The position numbers and the translations under genes are program-made. From contig CAJUIE010000012.1 in NCBI GenBank assembly GCA_910586375.1, forward strand, positions 1-23,328: a stretch of 23,328 nt of DNA. The letters are read 5' to 3'. Positions 1 to 7,796 of the stretch are shown in pieces (within the stretch, counting starts at the first letter, position 1; every line of letters begins with the position of its first letter). This DNA comes from an uncultured Alistipes sp. (GTDB lineage: Bacteria > Bacteroidota > Bacteroidia > Bacteroidales > Rikenellaceae). The notes beneath the pieces are model-generated. The model saw only the letters and a program-made list of their open reading frames with translations. It did not search any database and was not told the DNA's origin.

Positions 1-4
1 GAAT

Positions 5-32
5 CCGGCGGGCATTTAAGCCCGCCGGGTTT
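5..32 (+). terminator. Terminator-like hairpin at the left edge
   Basis: A 9-bp GC-rich stem (CCGGCGGGC at 5-13, GCCCGCCGG at 20-28) encloses an ATTTAA loop and is followed by GTTT. It probably ends a plus-strand gene lying outside the window, convergent with ilvE. The T tract is short, so the orientation is uncertain. Confidence 0.5.
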
Positions 33-52
33 AAAAAATCGGCTCTGAGCCG
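33..52 (-). terminator. Second small terminator hairpin after ilvE
   Basis: CGGCTC (40-45) and GAGCCG (47-52) form a short inverted repeat. Read on the minus strand it is followed by six Ts (complement of 33-38). It may be a backup terminator for ilvE behind the stronger hairpin at 62-87. Confidence 0.4.
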
Positions 53-55
53 GTT

Positions 56-87
56 AAAAAACCCAGTGTTCCACGTGGAACACTGGG
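56..87 (-). terminator. ilvE intrinsic terminator, stem containing a perfect parS core
   Basis: Positions 62-87 form a perfect 26-bp palindrome. As minus-strand RNA it folds into an 11-bp stem with an ACGU loop followed by a run of Us (complement of 56-61), a textbook intrinsic terminator about 20 bases after the ilvE stop. Its core at 67-82 is the parS-like 16-mer TGTTCCACGTGGAACA. Confidence 0.75.
67..82. other. parS: parS-like ParB binding site, perfect palindrome
   Basis: The 16-mer TGTTCCACGTGGAACA is a perfect palindrome of the chromosomal parS type (general consensus close to TGTTTCACGTGAAACA, with a CC/GG variant known from other bacteria). ParB/Spo0J nucleates here to organise the origin region for segregation. 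A 15/16 copy sits at 586-601, which makes chance unlikely. ParB itself is not encoded in the window. Confidence 0.65.
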
Positions 88-108
88 GCGCTCTCCGGCA
101 AGGAGAGA

Positions 109-1122
109 CTACAGCAACTTTGTACACCAGCTGTGCTTATCCTCAATACGACCGTATTGAATATCTTGTAAAAGAGTATAAAGTTTCATTGAAACAGAAC
201 CAACCTCTTCGCCATACTCATAAACCTTATTAGTCTGCATATCGAAAATCTTCGAAACAGGAGAGATTACAGCTGCCGTTCCACACGCTCCACACTCCTC
301 AAATGTTTCCAATTCTTCGAGTGACACTTCGCGCTCTTCAACAACAAGACCTAAGTCAGCTGCCAGCTGCCGCAAACTCATATTCGTAATCGACGGCAGG
401 ATCGATGGCGACTTAGGCGTAACATACTTTCCTTGCTTGATACCGAAAAAATTAGCCGCTCCGAACTCCTCAATATGCGTATGGGTTGCGGCATCTAAAT
501 AGAGGACGTTTGAAAAGCCCAAATCATGCGCTCGCTGGCCCGAATAGATACTGGCCGCATAGTTGCCACCCACCTTCACGTCGCCTGTTCCACGTGGAGC
601 AGCCCGATCCTGATCGCGGTCGATAACTACCTTAATAGGCTTGATCCCATCCTTGAAATAAGCTCCCACCGGCGACGCATAAATAACCAACATAGCATCC
701 TTTGCCGCCTTGACGCCTAAACCCGCCGTCGTGCCAAACATCACAGGACGCAAATACAACGACGCTCCCGTGCCATAAGGAGGGATATACTTCTCATTGC
801 GCCGCACAACCTCCTTGCAACCCTCAACAATCATCTCCAGCGTAGGCAGAGGCAGACACAAACGCTCGGCCGACGCACGCAGCCGTCGTGCATTATCCTC
901 GACCCGGAAAAGCCTTACCTTGCCGTCAACACCCCGAAAAGCCTTCAACCCCTCGAAAAGCTCAAGCCCATAATGAAGGCAATAAGCCGACATGTGAATC
1001 CGAATATATTCATCATCCGTCACTTCCATTTCACTCCAGCGACCACCGGTAAAGGTATAACGGACGTTGCAATCGGTCTTGTGGTAATCAAACCCCAAAG
1101 CACTCCAATCCATATTCGACAT
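109..1122 (-). CDS. ilvE: Branched-chain amino acid aminotransferase
   Basis: This is a fold-type IV PLP enzyme that transfers the amino group between glutamate and the 2-oxo acids of Leu, Ile and Val, the last step of their synthesis and the first of their breakdown. The protein has 337 residues, normal for the BCAT family. The PLP-binding lysine is K183 in the conserved GTGDVKVGGNY segment, and the cofactor-binding IEEFG motif is at about 217-221. An in-frame TTG at 1143 would lengthen it, but the ATG at 1122 fits homologues that begin a few residues before the DWSxLGF segment; the ATG at 1113 is an alternative. It lies 25 bases after metG on the same strand, so the two may be co-transcribed. 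A near-perfect parS lies inside the codons just before the PLP lysine. The terminator is at 56-87. Confidence 0.95.
   Translation of the reverse strand: MSNMDWSALGFDYHKTDCNVRYTFTGGRWSEMEVTDDEYIRIHMSAYCLHYGLELFEGLKAFRGVDGKVRLFRVEDNARRLRASAERLCLPLPTLEMIVEGCKEVVRRNEKYIPPYGTGASLYLRPVMFGTTAGLGVKAAKDAMLVIYASPVGAYFKDGIKPIKVVIDRDQDRAAPRGTGDVKVGGNYAASIYSGQRAHDLGFSNVLYLDAATHTHIEEFGAANFFGIKQGKYVTPKSPSILPSITNMSLRQLAADLGLVVEEREVSLEELETFEECGACGTAAVISPVSKIFDMQTNKVYEYGEEVGSVSMKLYTLLQDIQYGRIEDKHSWCTKLL
586..601. other. parS: Second parS-like site inside ilvE
   Basis: TGTTCCACGTGGAGCA matches the perfect palindrome at 67-82 in 15 of 16 bases. It lies within coding sequence, as parS sites often do. It overlaps the conserved APRGTGD codons of ilvE, so protein constraint explains part of the match; the CCA, CGT, GGA and ACA codon choices still fit selection for the site. 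Confidence 0.55.
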
Positions 1123-1147
1123 AATTAATATATTGTGTGTCAACTAT

Positions 1148-3190
1148 TTAACCAACAACGGCGCCAGCTATCGTCTCGCCATCGGGTCCCAGCAGACGCA
1201 GACGTCCGCCGGCGTCTTCGGCCATAAGGATCATGCCCCGCGAGAGAGTGCCTTTGAGTTCACGCGGCTGAAGGTTGACGAGCACCAGCACCTGACGCCC
1301 GACGAGCTCCTCGGATGTGAAATGTTCGGCGATACCGGAGACGATTTCGCGCTGGTCAATCCCCGTGTCGACAGTCAGTCGCAGCAGTTTTTTGGTCTTG
1401 GCTACCTTCTCGGCCGTCAGAATTGTAGCGACGCGAATATCCATCTTCTGGAAGTCATCGAACGCCACCTCTGCCTTTTGCGGCTCGACAGCCTGAGGAG
1501 CTTCAGCCGCCAAATTAGCCGCTTTGGTCGCCGCAAGCTTGTCCAGCTGACGCTGGATCACGTCATCCTCGATCTTCTCGAACAACAGCGCCGGAGTGCC
1601 AATCCGATGGCCCTCTGCAATGAGGTCGGTAGTTCCAAGACGGTCCCAGACAAACTTATCGACGGAGAGCATCTGCAAAATTTTCGCCGCCGAAAAAGGC
1701 ATAAAAGGCTCGATGGCTATGGCCGTATTGGCCGTGATCTGCAAGGCAACATTCAGAATCGTATTCACCCGTCCGGGGTCACTCTTGATAACCTTCCACG
1801 GCTCGGTATCAGCTAAATAACGGTTACCGATGCGGGCAATGTTCATAGCATCCCTGAGTGCTTCGCGGAAATGATAGTGCTCGATATTGCTTTCGAGCGA
1901 AGCCTTGACGGCGGCCATCTCGTCGATAGTTTCCCGGTCGTAATCGGTCAGTTCTCCGCAGGCAGGGACAACGCCGTCGCAATACTTCTGCGTGAGGACC
2001 AGTGCCCGGTTCACAAAATTACCTAAAACAGCGACTAATTCGTTGTTGTTGCGAGCCTGGAAATCCTTCCACGTAAAGTCGTTATCCTTAGTCTCGGGGG
2101 CATTGGCGCACAATACATAGCGCAGAACATCCTCCTTGCCGGGGAACTCGTCAAGATACTCGTGCAGCCACACGGCCCAGTTGCGCGAGGTCGAAATCTT
2201 GTCGCCCTCAAGATTCAGGAATTCGTTGGACGGCACATTCTCGGGCAGGATATAGTCCCCGTGCGCCCGCAGCATCGACGGAAAGACGATGCAGTGGAAG
2301 ACGATGTTGTCCTTTCCGATGAAGTGGACCATCTTCGTATCATCCGACTTCCAGTACTTCTCCCAATCGGGTGTAAAATCCTTAGTAGCAGATATATAAC
2401 CTATTGGTGCATCGAACCAGACATAAAGAACCTTCCCCTCGGCACCCTCGACGGGAACAGGAATGCCCCAGTCCAGGTCGCGGCTCACGGCACGCGGCTG
2501 CAAACCGCCATCAAGCCAACTCTTGCACTGTCCGTAAACGTTGGTCTTCCACTCCTTATGCCCCTCCAGAATCCATTCGCGCAGAAACGTTTCATACTGA
2601 TCCAAAGGAAGATACCAGTGCTTCGTCTCGCGCAGCACAGGCACCGAGCCCGACACAGCACTGTGGGGATCGATCAGTTCTTCGGGTGAGAGGGTTGAGC
2701 CGCACTTCTCGCACTGATCGCCATAAGCGCGATCGTTGCCGCACTTGGGGCAGGTACCGACAATATAGCGGTCGGCCAGAAATGTCCTGGCCTCCTCGTC
2801 GTAATACTGCATCGAGGTCTTCTCGATGAACTTTCCCTCGTCGTAAAGTTTGCGAAAGAAAGCCGAGGCAGTCTCGGCGTGGGTTTTCGACGAGGTACGC
2901 GAATAGATGTCGAACGACATACCGAGACGCGCGAAAGAGTCCTTAATGATATGATGATAGCGGTCGACAATCTGCTGCGGCGTGACGCCCTCCTTGCGGG
3001 CCTTGATCGTAATAGGCACACCGTGTTCGTCCGATCCGCAGACCGAAACGACGTCGCAGCCCCTCAACCGCAAATAACGTGTATAAATATCCGAGGGTAT
3101 ATAAACCCCCGCCAGATGACCGATATGTACCGGGCCATTGGCATAGGGGAGGGCCGAAGTGACCAGATAACGCTTGAACTCTTTAGCCAT
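1148..3190 (-). CDS. metG: Methionine-tRNA ligase (MetRS)
   Basis: This cytoplasmic class I aminoacyl-tRNA synthetase charges initiator and elongator tRNA-Met. Its 680 residues match the long dimeric form. The HIGH motif is at 22-25, the zinc-binding cysteines at C147, C150, C160 and C163, and the KMSKS loop appears as KISTS at 331-335. The C-terminal 100 or so residues (from about 577, beginning FDDFQKMDIRVA) are a tRNA-binding OB-fold domain of the EMAPII/Arc1p type. The ATG at 3190 (MAKEFKRYLVTS) is chosen over an upstream in-frame start at 3217 because that one would overlap the TACTTTTG promoter box at 3215-3222, and because homologues begin just before the Rossmann strand. ilvE follows 25 bases downstream. 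Confidence 0.97.
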   Translation of the reverse strand: MAKEFKRYLVTSALPYANGPVHIGHLAGVYIPSDIYTRYLRLRGCDVVSVCGSDEHGVPITIKARKEGVTPQQIVDRYHHIIKDSFARLGMSFDIYSRTSSKTHAETASAFFRKLYDEGKFIEKTSMQYYDEEARTFLADRYIVGTCPKCGNDRAYGDQCEKCGSTLSPEELIDPHSAVSGSVPVLRETKHWYLPLDQYETFLREWILEGHKEWKTNVYGQCKSWLDGGLQPRAVSRDLDWGIPVPVEGAEGKVLYVWFDAPIGYISATKDFTPDWEKYWKSDDTKMVHFIGKDNIVFHCIVFPSMLRAHGDYILPENVPSNEFLNLEGDKISTSRNWAVWLHEYLDEFPGKEDVLRYVLCANAPETKDNDFTWKDFQARNNNELVAVLGNFVNRALVLTQKYCDGVVPACGELTDYDRETIDEMAAVKASLESNIEHYHFREALRDAMNIARIGNRYLADTEPWKVIKSDPGRVNTILNVALQITANTAIAIEPFMPFSAAKILQMLSVDKFVWDRLGTTDLIAEGHRIGTPALLFEKIEDDVIQRQLDKLAATKAANLAAEAPQAVEPQKAEVAFDDFQKMDIRVATILTAEKVAKTKKLLRLTVDTGIDQREIVSGIAEHFTSEELVGRQVLVLVNLQPRELKGTLSRGMILMAEDAGGRLRLLGPDGETIAGAVVG

Positions 3191-3214
3191 GATTAGATAC
3201 TTTCCGATTTGTGT

Positions 3215-3222
3215 CAAAAGTA
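3215..3222 (-). promoter_or_regulatory. metG promoter, -7 box
   Basis: On the minus strand TACTTTTG fits the Bacteroidetes TAnnTTTG -7 consensus exactly, with TTTC about 20 bases upstream in place of the -33 TTTG. The start codon follows about 25 bases later, giving a leader of roughly 19 nt. Confidence 0.6.
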
Positions 3223-3389
3223 CGAATTTTTGCGATAATTCGAAACTTAGCGAAATGAAAATTCTCTATTGCGCCCAAAAAAGGCGTTATTTTCCAATCT
3301 GAAATAACATAGTTTGAAGTCAATATTGATTTTCGCCAACCTTTTCACGAAATTTGCAACCGCAACAGCCCCAAAAAGAGGATGTTCTA

Positions 3390-3420
3390 TTGCATTTTCC
3401 GAATATGTTGTCTATTTTTG
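3390..3420 (+). promoter_or_regulatory. Promoter in front of the rod-shaped RNA
   Basis: TTG at 3390-3392 is followed after exactly 20 bases by TATTTTTG at 3413-3420, matching the Bacteroidetes -33/-7 layout. Transcription would begin near 3426 and read into the structured region at 3447-3614. A weaker TTG-N20-GAAATTTG lies at 3326-3356. Confidence 0.6.
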
Positions 3421-3426
3421 CGATGA

Positions 3427-3614
3427 CATACTGACTAACACGGAAAGTGTAAGTTTATTCTTGACTTGCGAACGTAGGAAATTCACCGGTAGAGAGAATA
3501 GGCCGACATCTTCTTCACGTCCCATCCATATTCTATGGAGCGGCGTGGGGCTGTTGCTTATTTTATCTACGAAGGTTTCCTACGACCTGCAAGTCCAAAA
3601 TAGGCTTCCGGCAC
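3427..3614 (+). ncRNA. Rod-shaped non-coding RNA candidate, possibly 6S RNA
   Basis: The stretch folds by eye into one long hairpin. GACTTGC (3463-3469) pairs with 3589-3595, and the nine bases at 3473-3481 pair perfectly with 3576-3584, separated by a small internal loop. The helix extends outward through 3451-3459 with 3599-3607 and inward through TAGA (3490-3493) with TCTA (3566-3569). It is capped by CCATA-TTC-TATGG at 3526-3538. The two arms are nearly equal (about 84 and 81 nt), and the size of about 180 nt after the upstream promoter fits 6S RNA, which mimics an open promoter and binds RNA polymerase. No protein-like reading frame is convincing here. The 6S assignment is inference; a long 5' leader of the next gene is the alternative. 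The exact ends are estimates. Confidence 0.5.
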
Positions 3615-3683
3615 CACGCTTTTCGTTTCTCTTGATATTAAAACTATCCCCTCGGGGTGCGGAAGGAAAAAACTTCAAACATC

Positions 3684-4391
3684 ATGAAGAAATTTACTCT
3701 TTGCGTCCTCTTCGCAATGGGCGCAATGTGCGTGGCCAACGCACAGGACAAGGCCGTGTCGCTGGGTCTGCGCGCCGGTCTGAACGTCAACACGCTCACC
3801 TACTCGGGCAACAATGAAGCCGAAATCCGCGATCTGTACAAAAGCCACACAGGCTTTCATATCGGCGCCGTGGTGAACTGCAAAGTCGCCGGTAACTTCT
3901 ACCTCCAGCCGGGCCTCTACTTCACCACGCGCGGCGCCAAAATGGAGGAAACAGGCACCGAAGGGGAGTACAAATACAGCCTCACCGAAAAGATCAACAT
4001 GAACTACCTCCAGATTCCCATCTCGGCCTCCTATCGCTTTCCGGTGGGCAAAATCGTGAAGATCGACATCAACGTCGGTCCCTACGTCGCCGTAGGTCTG
4101 GGTGGCAGAGTTAAGGAGGAGGCAACCATACGCTACAACGGCATGAGCGAATCGGAAAACCTCAGTTACGACGTTTTCGGCAAATCGACCGATGACGAAA
4201 ATCGCGGCGACTTCAAGCGTTTCGACGCCGGTCTGCGCTTCGGTGCCGGGGTTCATATCAGCAAGTTCAATATCGGCCTCATCTACGATTTGGGACTCGC
4301 GAATCTGGCCCACACGGGCGACAACGCGTGGAACAGAGGCACCAAATTCCGCAACGGTTCATTCCTGGTATCGGTAGGCTACAACTTCTGA
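3684..4391 (+). CDS. Outer membrane beta-barrel protein (OMP_b-brl_2-like)
   Basis: A 235-residue protein begins with a clear signal peptide (MKKFTLCVLFAMGAMCVANA, cleaved before Q21). The mature part alternates polar and hydrophobic residues in short strands (GLRAGLNVN, FYLQPGLYFTTRGA, LQIPISASYRF, VGPYVAVGLGG, FDAGLRFGAGV, IGLIYDLGLAN) and ends with the aromatic terminus SVGYNF, typical of small porin-like barrels. Bacteroidetes encode many such proteins (PF13568 type), mostly of unknown function. The ATG at 3684 is preceded by the purine-rich GGAAGGAAAAAA. No clear -7 box is visible at the usual distance, so it may be transcribed from within or upstream of the structured RNA region. A strong terminator follows at 4419-4451. 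Confidence 0.85.
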   Translation: MKKFTLCVLFAMGAMCVANAQDKAVSLGLRAGLNVNTLTYSGNNEAEIRDLYKSHTGFHIGAVVNCKVAGNFYLQPGLYFTTRGAKMEETGTEGEYKYSLTEKINMNYLQIPISASYRFPVGKIVKIDINVGPYVAVGLGGRVKEEATIRYNGMSESENLSYDVFGKSTDDENRGDFKRFDAGLRFGAGVHISKFNIGLIYDLGLANLAHTGDNAWNRGTKFRNGSFLVSVGYNF

Positions 4392-4418
4392 CACCACAAG
4401 CATTTATCATGAACAAAA

Positions 4419-4451
4419 CCCCCGGGACGTCGATTGGTCCCGGGGGTTTTT
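4419..4451 (+). terminator. Intrinsic terminator of the beta-barrel gene
   Basis: A 10-bp stem, CCCCCGGGAC (4419-4428) with GTCCCGGGGG (4437-4446), is followed by TTTTT. Four As precede the stem, so it could also act on the minus strand for the convergent dpp7 gene. Confidence 0.9.
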
Positions 4452-4689
4452 AATGACTGATTGGGTGAATATTCCGGCCTCTCAGACCCCGCGGCAGACC
4501 GAATGTAAACTGTCATCCTGAGCGAAAGCGAAGGATCTGTGCCGCGTCGACAGTCTGCCTTTAGGCAGGCGAGCCGCAGCCCCCGGCTGCGGAGGCTCGC
4601 AAAAAACACGCTCGCCTCCGCTGGCTGCGACCCGCATAATTGTGCATTGTGAATTGGCTCAAGCCCCCGCCATCTTCAGCCCTCGAACC
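4452..4689. repeat. Intergenic region of palindromic and dispersed-type repeats
   Basis: No gene is visible. At 4511-4538 is a TGTCATCCTGAGCG...AAGGATCT element, a sequence I recognise as recurring in many bacterial genomes. It is followed by CTGCC-TTTA-GGCAG, a longer hairpin around GCAGCC-CCC-GGCTGC with flanking GAGCC/GGCTC, and a CTCCGCTGGCT string shared with the repeat at 21.2-21.4 kb. An ATTGTGCATTGTGAATTG string lies at about 4638-4655. Confidence 0.5.
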
Positions 4690-6840
4690 TTACTTGCCCT
4701 TCTTTCCGCCGACGAGCTGCATTTCGTCGAGCAACCACCCGGCTCCGGCAAACTTGTCAATGATGAAGAGGACATAACGTACATCGACAGCTATGGTGCG
4801 CTGCAATTCAGGTTCAAACGCCACGTCTCCCGACATAGCTTCCCAGTTGCCGTCGAAGGCCAGACCAACGAGCTCACCACGACCATTCAATACGGGAGAC
4901 CCGGAGTTTCCGCCCGTAATGTCGCAGTCAGCCAGGAAGCACGTGGGCAGCTCGCCATTTTTATTTGCATAACATCCGAAGTCGCGCGCGGCGTAAAGCT
5001 CCTTAAGACGCCCGGGCACAGTAAACTCCATCGGATTGGAGGGATCCTCCTTCTCCATCACCCCCTTGAGGGTTGTATAGTGATTATAGCGGACACCATC
5101 GGCCGGGTCATAAGGCAATACACGGCCATAGGTCAGACGGATCGTGAAATTGGCATCCGGAGCCCACGCACGCTCAGGCTGCCGCATCATCAGACCGGCT
5201 TCATACTTGCGCATACCTTCCTCATAGAGCGACACGAACTCCCGACGTTTGGGTTGCAGCTCGCGGTAGAGCGCCAACACCGAGCGGGCCAGCGGCAGGG
5301 CAGGGTCGTCAGCGATCTTCTCAGGCGAATAATCATCCAAAAGCGCCATCACCTGCTCCTCAGAGGCGAAGACCGAGCGGTCATAGAGGCAGTTGACATA
5401 AGCATCGATGTCACCGCCGAAATCCTTGTCAACGACCTCCTCATAGAACGAGGGACGGGTCGTCATCTGCTCGCGGGCGATACGCAGCATCCGCTTGGCC
5501 ACTTTGCGGTCGGTGGGGGCATTGTAATCCTTATACCACGCTCCCAGCCGTCTTTTCACCGCCGCCACATCCCCGAAGCTCTCACGAACTCCTCCGTCCT
5601 GCATCCTGACAAATGCCAGGGCGGGTGTAAGCAGCTCGACACCATTGAGAAAGGCTTCGGTGAGGTATTGCAGCGTCGCCGCAGGCCCGGACATCCCCTC
5701 AATAGCCGTCTGGATTTTACTCAGGGCATCCATATAGCCCTCTTCGGGCAACGTGTAAGCCTCAGCCCAGGCCTGAAAAGCAGCCTCCTGCTCCTGCTTA
5801 CGCTCCTTGACATTCAACTTTTCGATCCCGCGCGACATGCCGATCGAATTTTTCCAGTAGTTGGACGAACGGGCATATTTCGACGCATACTGAATACGCA
5901 CCTTGTCACTGGCCGACATATCCTCCCATAAAATAGCCTGCCGTTCTCCGCGGATAAAGATACGTTGCGGATTCGATACACGCAGCATGTTATCAATTTC
6001 ATAGGAAGTTGCATAACGCTGCGTCGATCCCGGAAACCCCATAATCATGGCGAAGTCGTTCTCCTCAACACCATCGAGTGAAACCTTAAGGAACTTTTCA
6101 GCTCTGTAAGGCTTGTTCTCGCGCGAATAATCCGCCGGACGGTTGTCGGCATCGGCATAGACGCGGAAGATCGAAAAATCACCCGTATGGCGAGGCCACA
6201 TCCAGTTGTCCGTATCACCGCCAAACTTACCAACCGACGAAGGCGGAGCTCCGACCAAACGCACATCTCGGTACACCTCCTTGACGAAAGCGAAATATTG
6301 ATTGCCAGCAAAGAAGGTCTCCACATCGACCTCCATGCCGGGGTTCTCCTGCCCGAGCCGAGCCTCGATAATCCCGATATTGACTCGCGTAATGGAGTCA
6401 TACTCCCGCTGCCCCGCAATCGAGGGGACATTGCCTATAACATCGGCCGTGACGTCGGCAATTTTGCGGATGAAACGCACCTCCAGTCCCGGCACGGGCA
6501 ACTCCTCAGCCTGAGACATAGCCCAGAAACCGTGTTTAAGGTAGTCGTGCTCAACGGACGAGAGCTCCTGAATCGACCCATAACCACAATGGTGATTGGT
6601 AAAGAGCAATCCCTCAGGCGAGACGATCTCGCCCGTGCAACCACCGCCGAAGATAACGACTGCATCCTTCAACGACGATTTTTCGAGGCTGTAAATATCC
6701 TCAGCCGAGAGCTTGCAGCCCCGCTGCTTCATCGTCCGGATATTCATCTTCTGCAAGTAGGGCAACATCCACATTCCCTCGTCAGCCACCGCGGAGAAGG
6801 ATATCGACACGGTAACAACCAACAATAAAAGTTTCTTCAT
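4690..6840 (-). CDS. S46 family dipeptidyl-peptidase, DPP7-type specificity
   Basis: This 716-residue periplasmic serine peptidase removes dipeptides from the N-termini of peptides imported across the outer membrane, feeding amino acid fermentation. A signal peptide (MKKLLLLVVTVSISFSAVA) leads into the mature start DEGMWMLPYL, the S46 hallmark. The catalytic His is in TNHHCGYG (83/84), the Asp is in the GGDTDNWMWPRHTGDF region, and the nucleophile is S646 in GGNSGSP. The residue 18 positions after the Ser, which in characterised enzymes is Arg in DPP11 (acidic P1) and Gly in DPP7 (hydrophobic P1), is G664 here, in LAFDGNWEA. DPP7-like specificity is therefore predicted. The gene starts 8 bases after the nadA stop, so it is probably its operon partner. 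The ATG at 6840 is chosen because it opens the signal peptide. Confidence 0.92.
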   Translation of the reverse strand: MKKLLLLVVTVSISFSAVADEGMWMLPYLQKMNIRTMKQRGCKLSAEDIYSLEKSSLKDAVVIFGGGCTGEIVSPEGLLFTNHHCGYGSIQELSSVEHDYLKHGFWAMSQAEELPVPGLEVRFIRKIADVTADVIGNVPSIAGQREYDSITRVNIGIIEARLGQENPGMEVDVETFFAGNQYFAFVKEVYRDVRLVGAPPSSVGKFGGDTDNWMWPRHTGDFSIFRVYADADNRPADYSRENKPYRAEKFLKVSLDGVEENDFAMIMGFPGSTQRYATSYEIDNMLRVSNPQRIFIRGERQAILWEDMSASDKVRIQYASKYARSSNYWKNSIGMSRGIEKLNVKERKQEQEAAFQAWAEAYTLPEEGYMDALSKIQTAIEGMSGPAATLQYLTEAFLNGVELLTPALAFVRMQDGGVRESFGDVAAVKRRLGAWYKDYNAPTDRKVAKRMLRIAREQMTTRPSFYEEVVDKDFGGDIDAYVNCLYDRSVFASEEQVMALLDDYSPEKIADDPALPLARSVLALYRELQPKRREFVSLYEEGMRKYEAGLMMRQPERAWAPDANFTIRLTYGRVLPYDPADGVRYNHYTTLKGVMEKEDPSNPMEFTVPGRLKELYAARDFGCYANKNGELPTCFLADCDITGGNSGSPVLNGRGELVGLAFDGNWEAMSGDVAFEPELQRTIAVDVRYVLFIIDKFAGAGWLLDEMQLVGGKKGK

Positions 6841-6848
6841 GATTCCTG

Positions 6849-7787
6849 TCATTTTATATGTATCATGTTCAAAATCGAACGCTCTGCCTGTTTGCGTATC
6901 TCCTCGTCGATGTGAATTTCGGGGGCTTCGTTTTCGAGGCAGGAGACGATGTTTTCCAGAGTCACCATCTTCATATAGCGGCAGTTGTTGCAGCCGCAAG
7001 TCTCGTCGTCAGGCGGCGCCGGAATAAAGGTCTTCGAAGGATAGCGGCGCTGCATTTCCGCCAGGATGCCCGCCTCGGTCACGACGATAAATTCCCCGGC
7101 ATCGCTGCGACCGCAGTAGTCGAGAATCGCGGCTGTGGACCCCACAAAATCGGCCGCTTCAAGGATGTAGGCCCGGCACTCCGGGTGTGCTACAACCCGG
7201 GCCTCGGGATGCAGACGCTTGAGCTCCAGCAGCCTCTCCAACGAAAACTCTTCATGAACGTGGCAGGCGCCGTCCCACAGCACCATATTCGACCGACCGG
7301 TCAACTTGCGGATGTAAGCGCCCAGATTGCGATCCGGAGCAAAGATCAGAGGTTGTTCAGCCGGGATCGCCTCAACGACCTGCAATGCATTGGACGACGT
7401 GCAGCAAATATCGGTCAGAGCCTTGACCTCAACCGTCGTATTGACATACGACACCACCTTATGATCGGGATACTTAGCTTTAAAAGTGGCGAAATCATTC
7501 GCTTCGCACGACTCCGCCAGCGAGCACCCCGCCTCCGGACAGGGAATAAGCACCTTTTTCTCCGGACAAAGCACCTTGGCCGTCTCGGCCATGAAGTGCA
7601 CACCTGCAAAAAGTATGATATCGGCTTCGATCTGCTGCGCCTTGATCGCCAAAGCCAGCGAATCGCCCAGAAAATCGGCCACGGCCTGCACCTCGGGCGT
7701 CGTATAATAATGCGCCAGGATCACGGCGTTCTTCTCGCGCTTGAGGGCCTTGATACGGCTGCGAAGGCGGGCGGAGTTATTGACCAT
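6849..7787 (-). CDS. nadA: Quinolinate synthase
   Basis: NadA condenses iminoaspartate with dihydroxyacetone phosphate to quinolinate in de novo NAD synthesis, using a 4Fe-4S cluster. The 312-residue protein shows the expected AHYYTTPEVQAVADFLGDSLAL start. Candidate cluster cysteines are C83 (IPCPEAGC), C175 (WDGACHVHE) and the C264/C266/C269 group (CGCNNC). The partners nadB and nadC are not in the window. The ATG at 7787 follows a perfect TAAATTTG box at 7810-7817 by the short distance seen at other genes here. dpp7 follows 8 bases after the stop, although the two have no obvious metabolic link. Confidence 0.96.
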   Translation of the reverse strand: MVNNSARLRSRIKALKREKNAVILAHYYTTPEVQAVADFLGDSLALAIKAQQIEADIILFAGVHFMAETAKVLCPEKKVLIPCPEAGCSLAESCEANDFATFKAKYPDHKVVSYVNTTVEVKALTDICCTSSNALQVVEAIPAEQPLIFAPDRNLGAYIRKLTGRSNMVLWDGACHVHEEFSLERLLELKRLHPEARVVAHPECRAYILEAADFVGSTAAILDYCGRSDAGEFIVVTEAGILAEMQRRYPSKTFIPAPPDDETCGCNNCRYMKMVTLENIVSCLENEAPEIHIDEEIRKQAERSILNMIHIK

Positions 7788-7796
7788 CGTTTTTTA

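Noticed and set aside
3230..3390. CRISPR or phage attachment sequence in the AT-rich gap
   Set aside because: There are no regularly spaced repeats and no integrase nearby. The stretch holds only promoter-like sequence.
3314..3817. A 167-codon plus-strand frame upstream of the first barrel gene
   Set aside because: It runs through the structured RNA region and into the barrel gene in another frame, with no protein-like composition or domain.
4642..5931. A 429-codon plus-strand open frame
   Set aside because: It is antisense to the S46 peptidase gene, whose catalytic motifs and signal peptide are clear.
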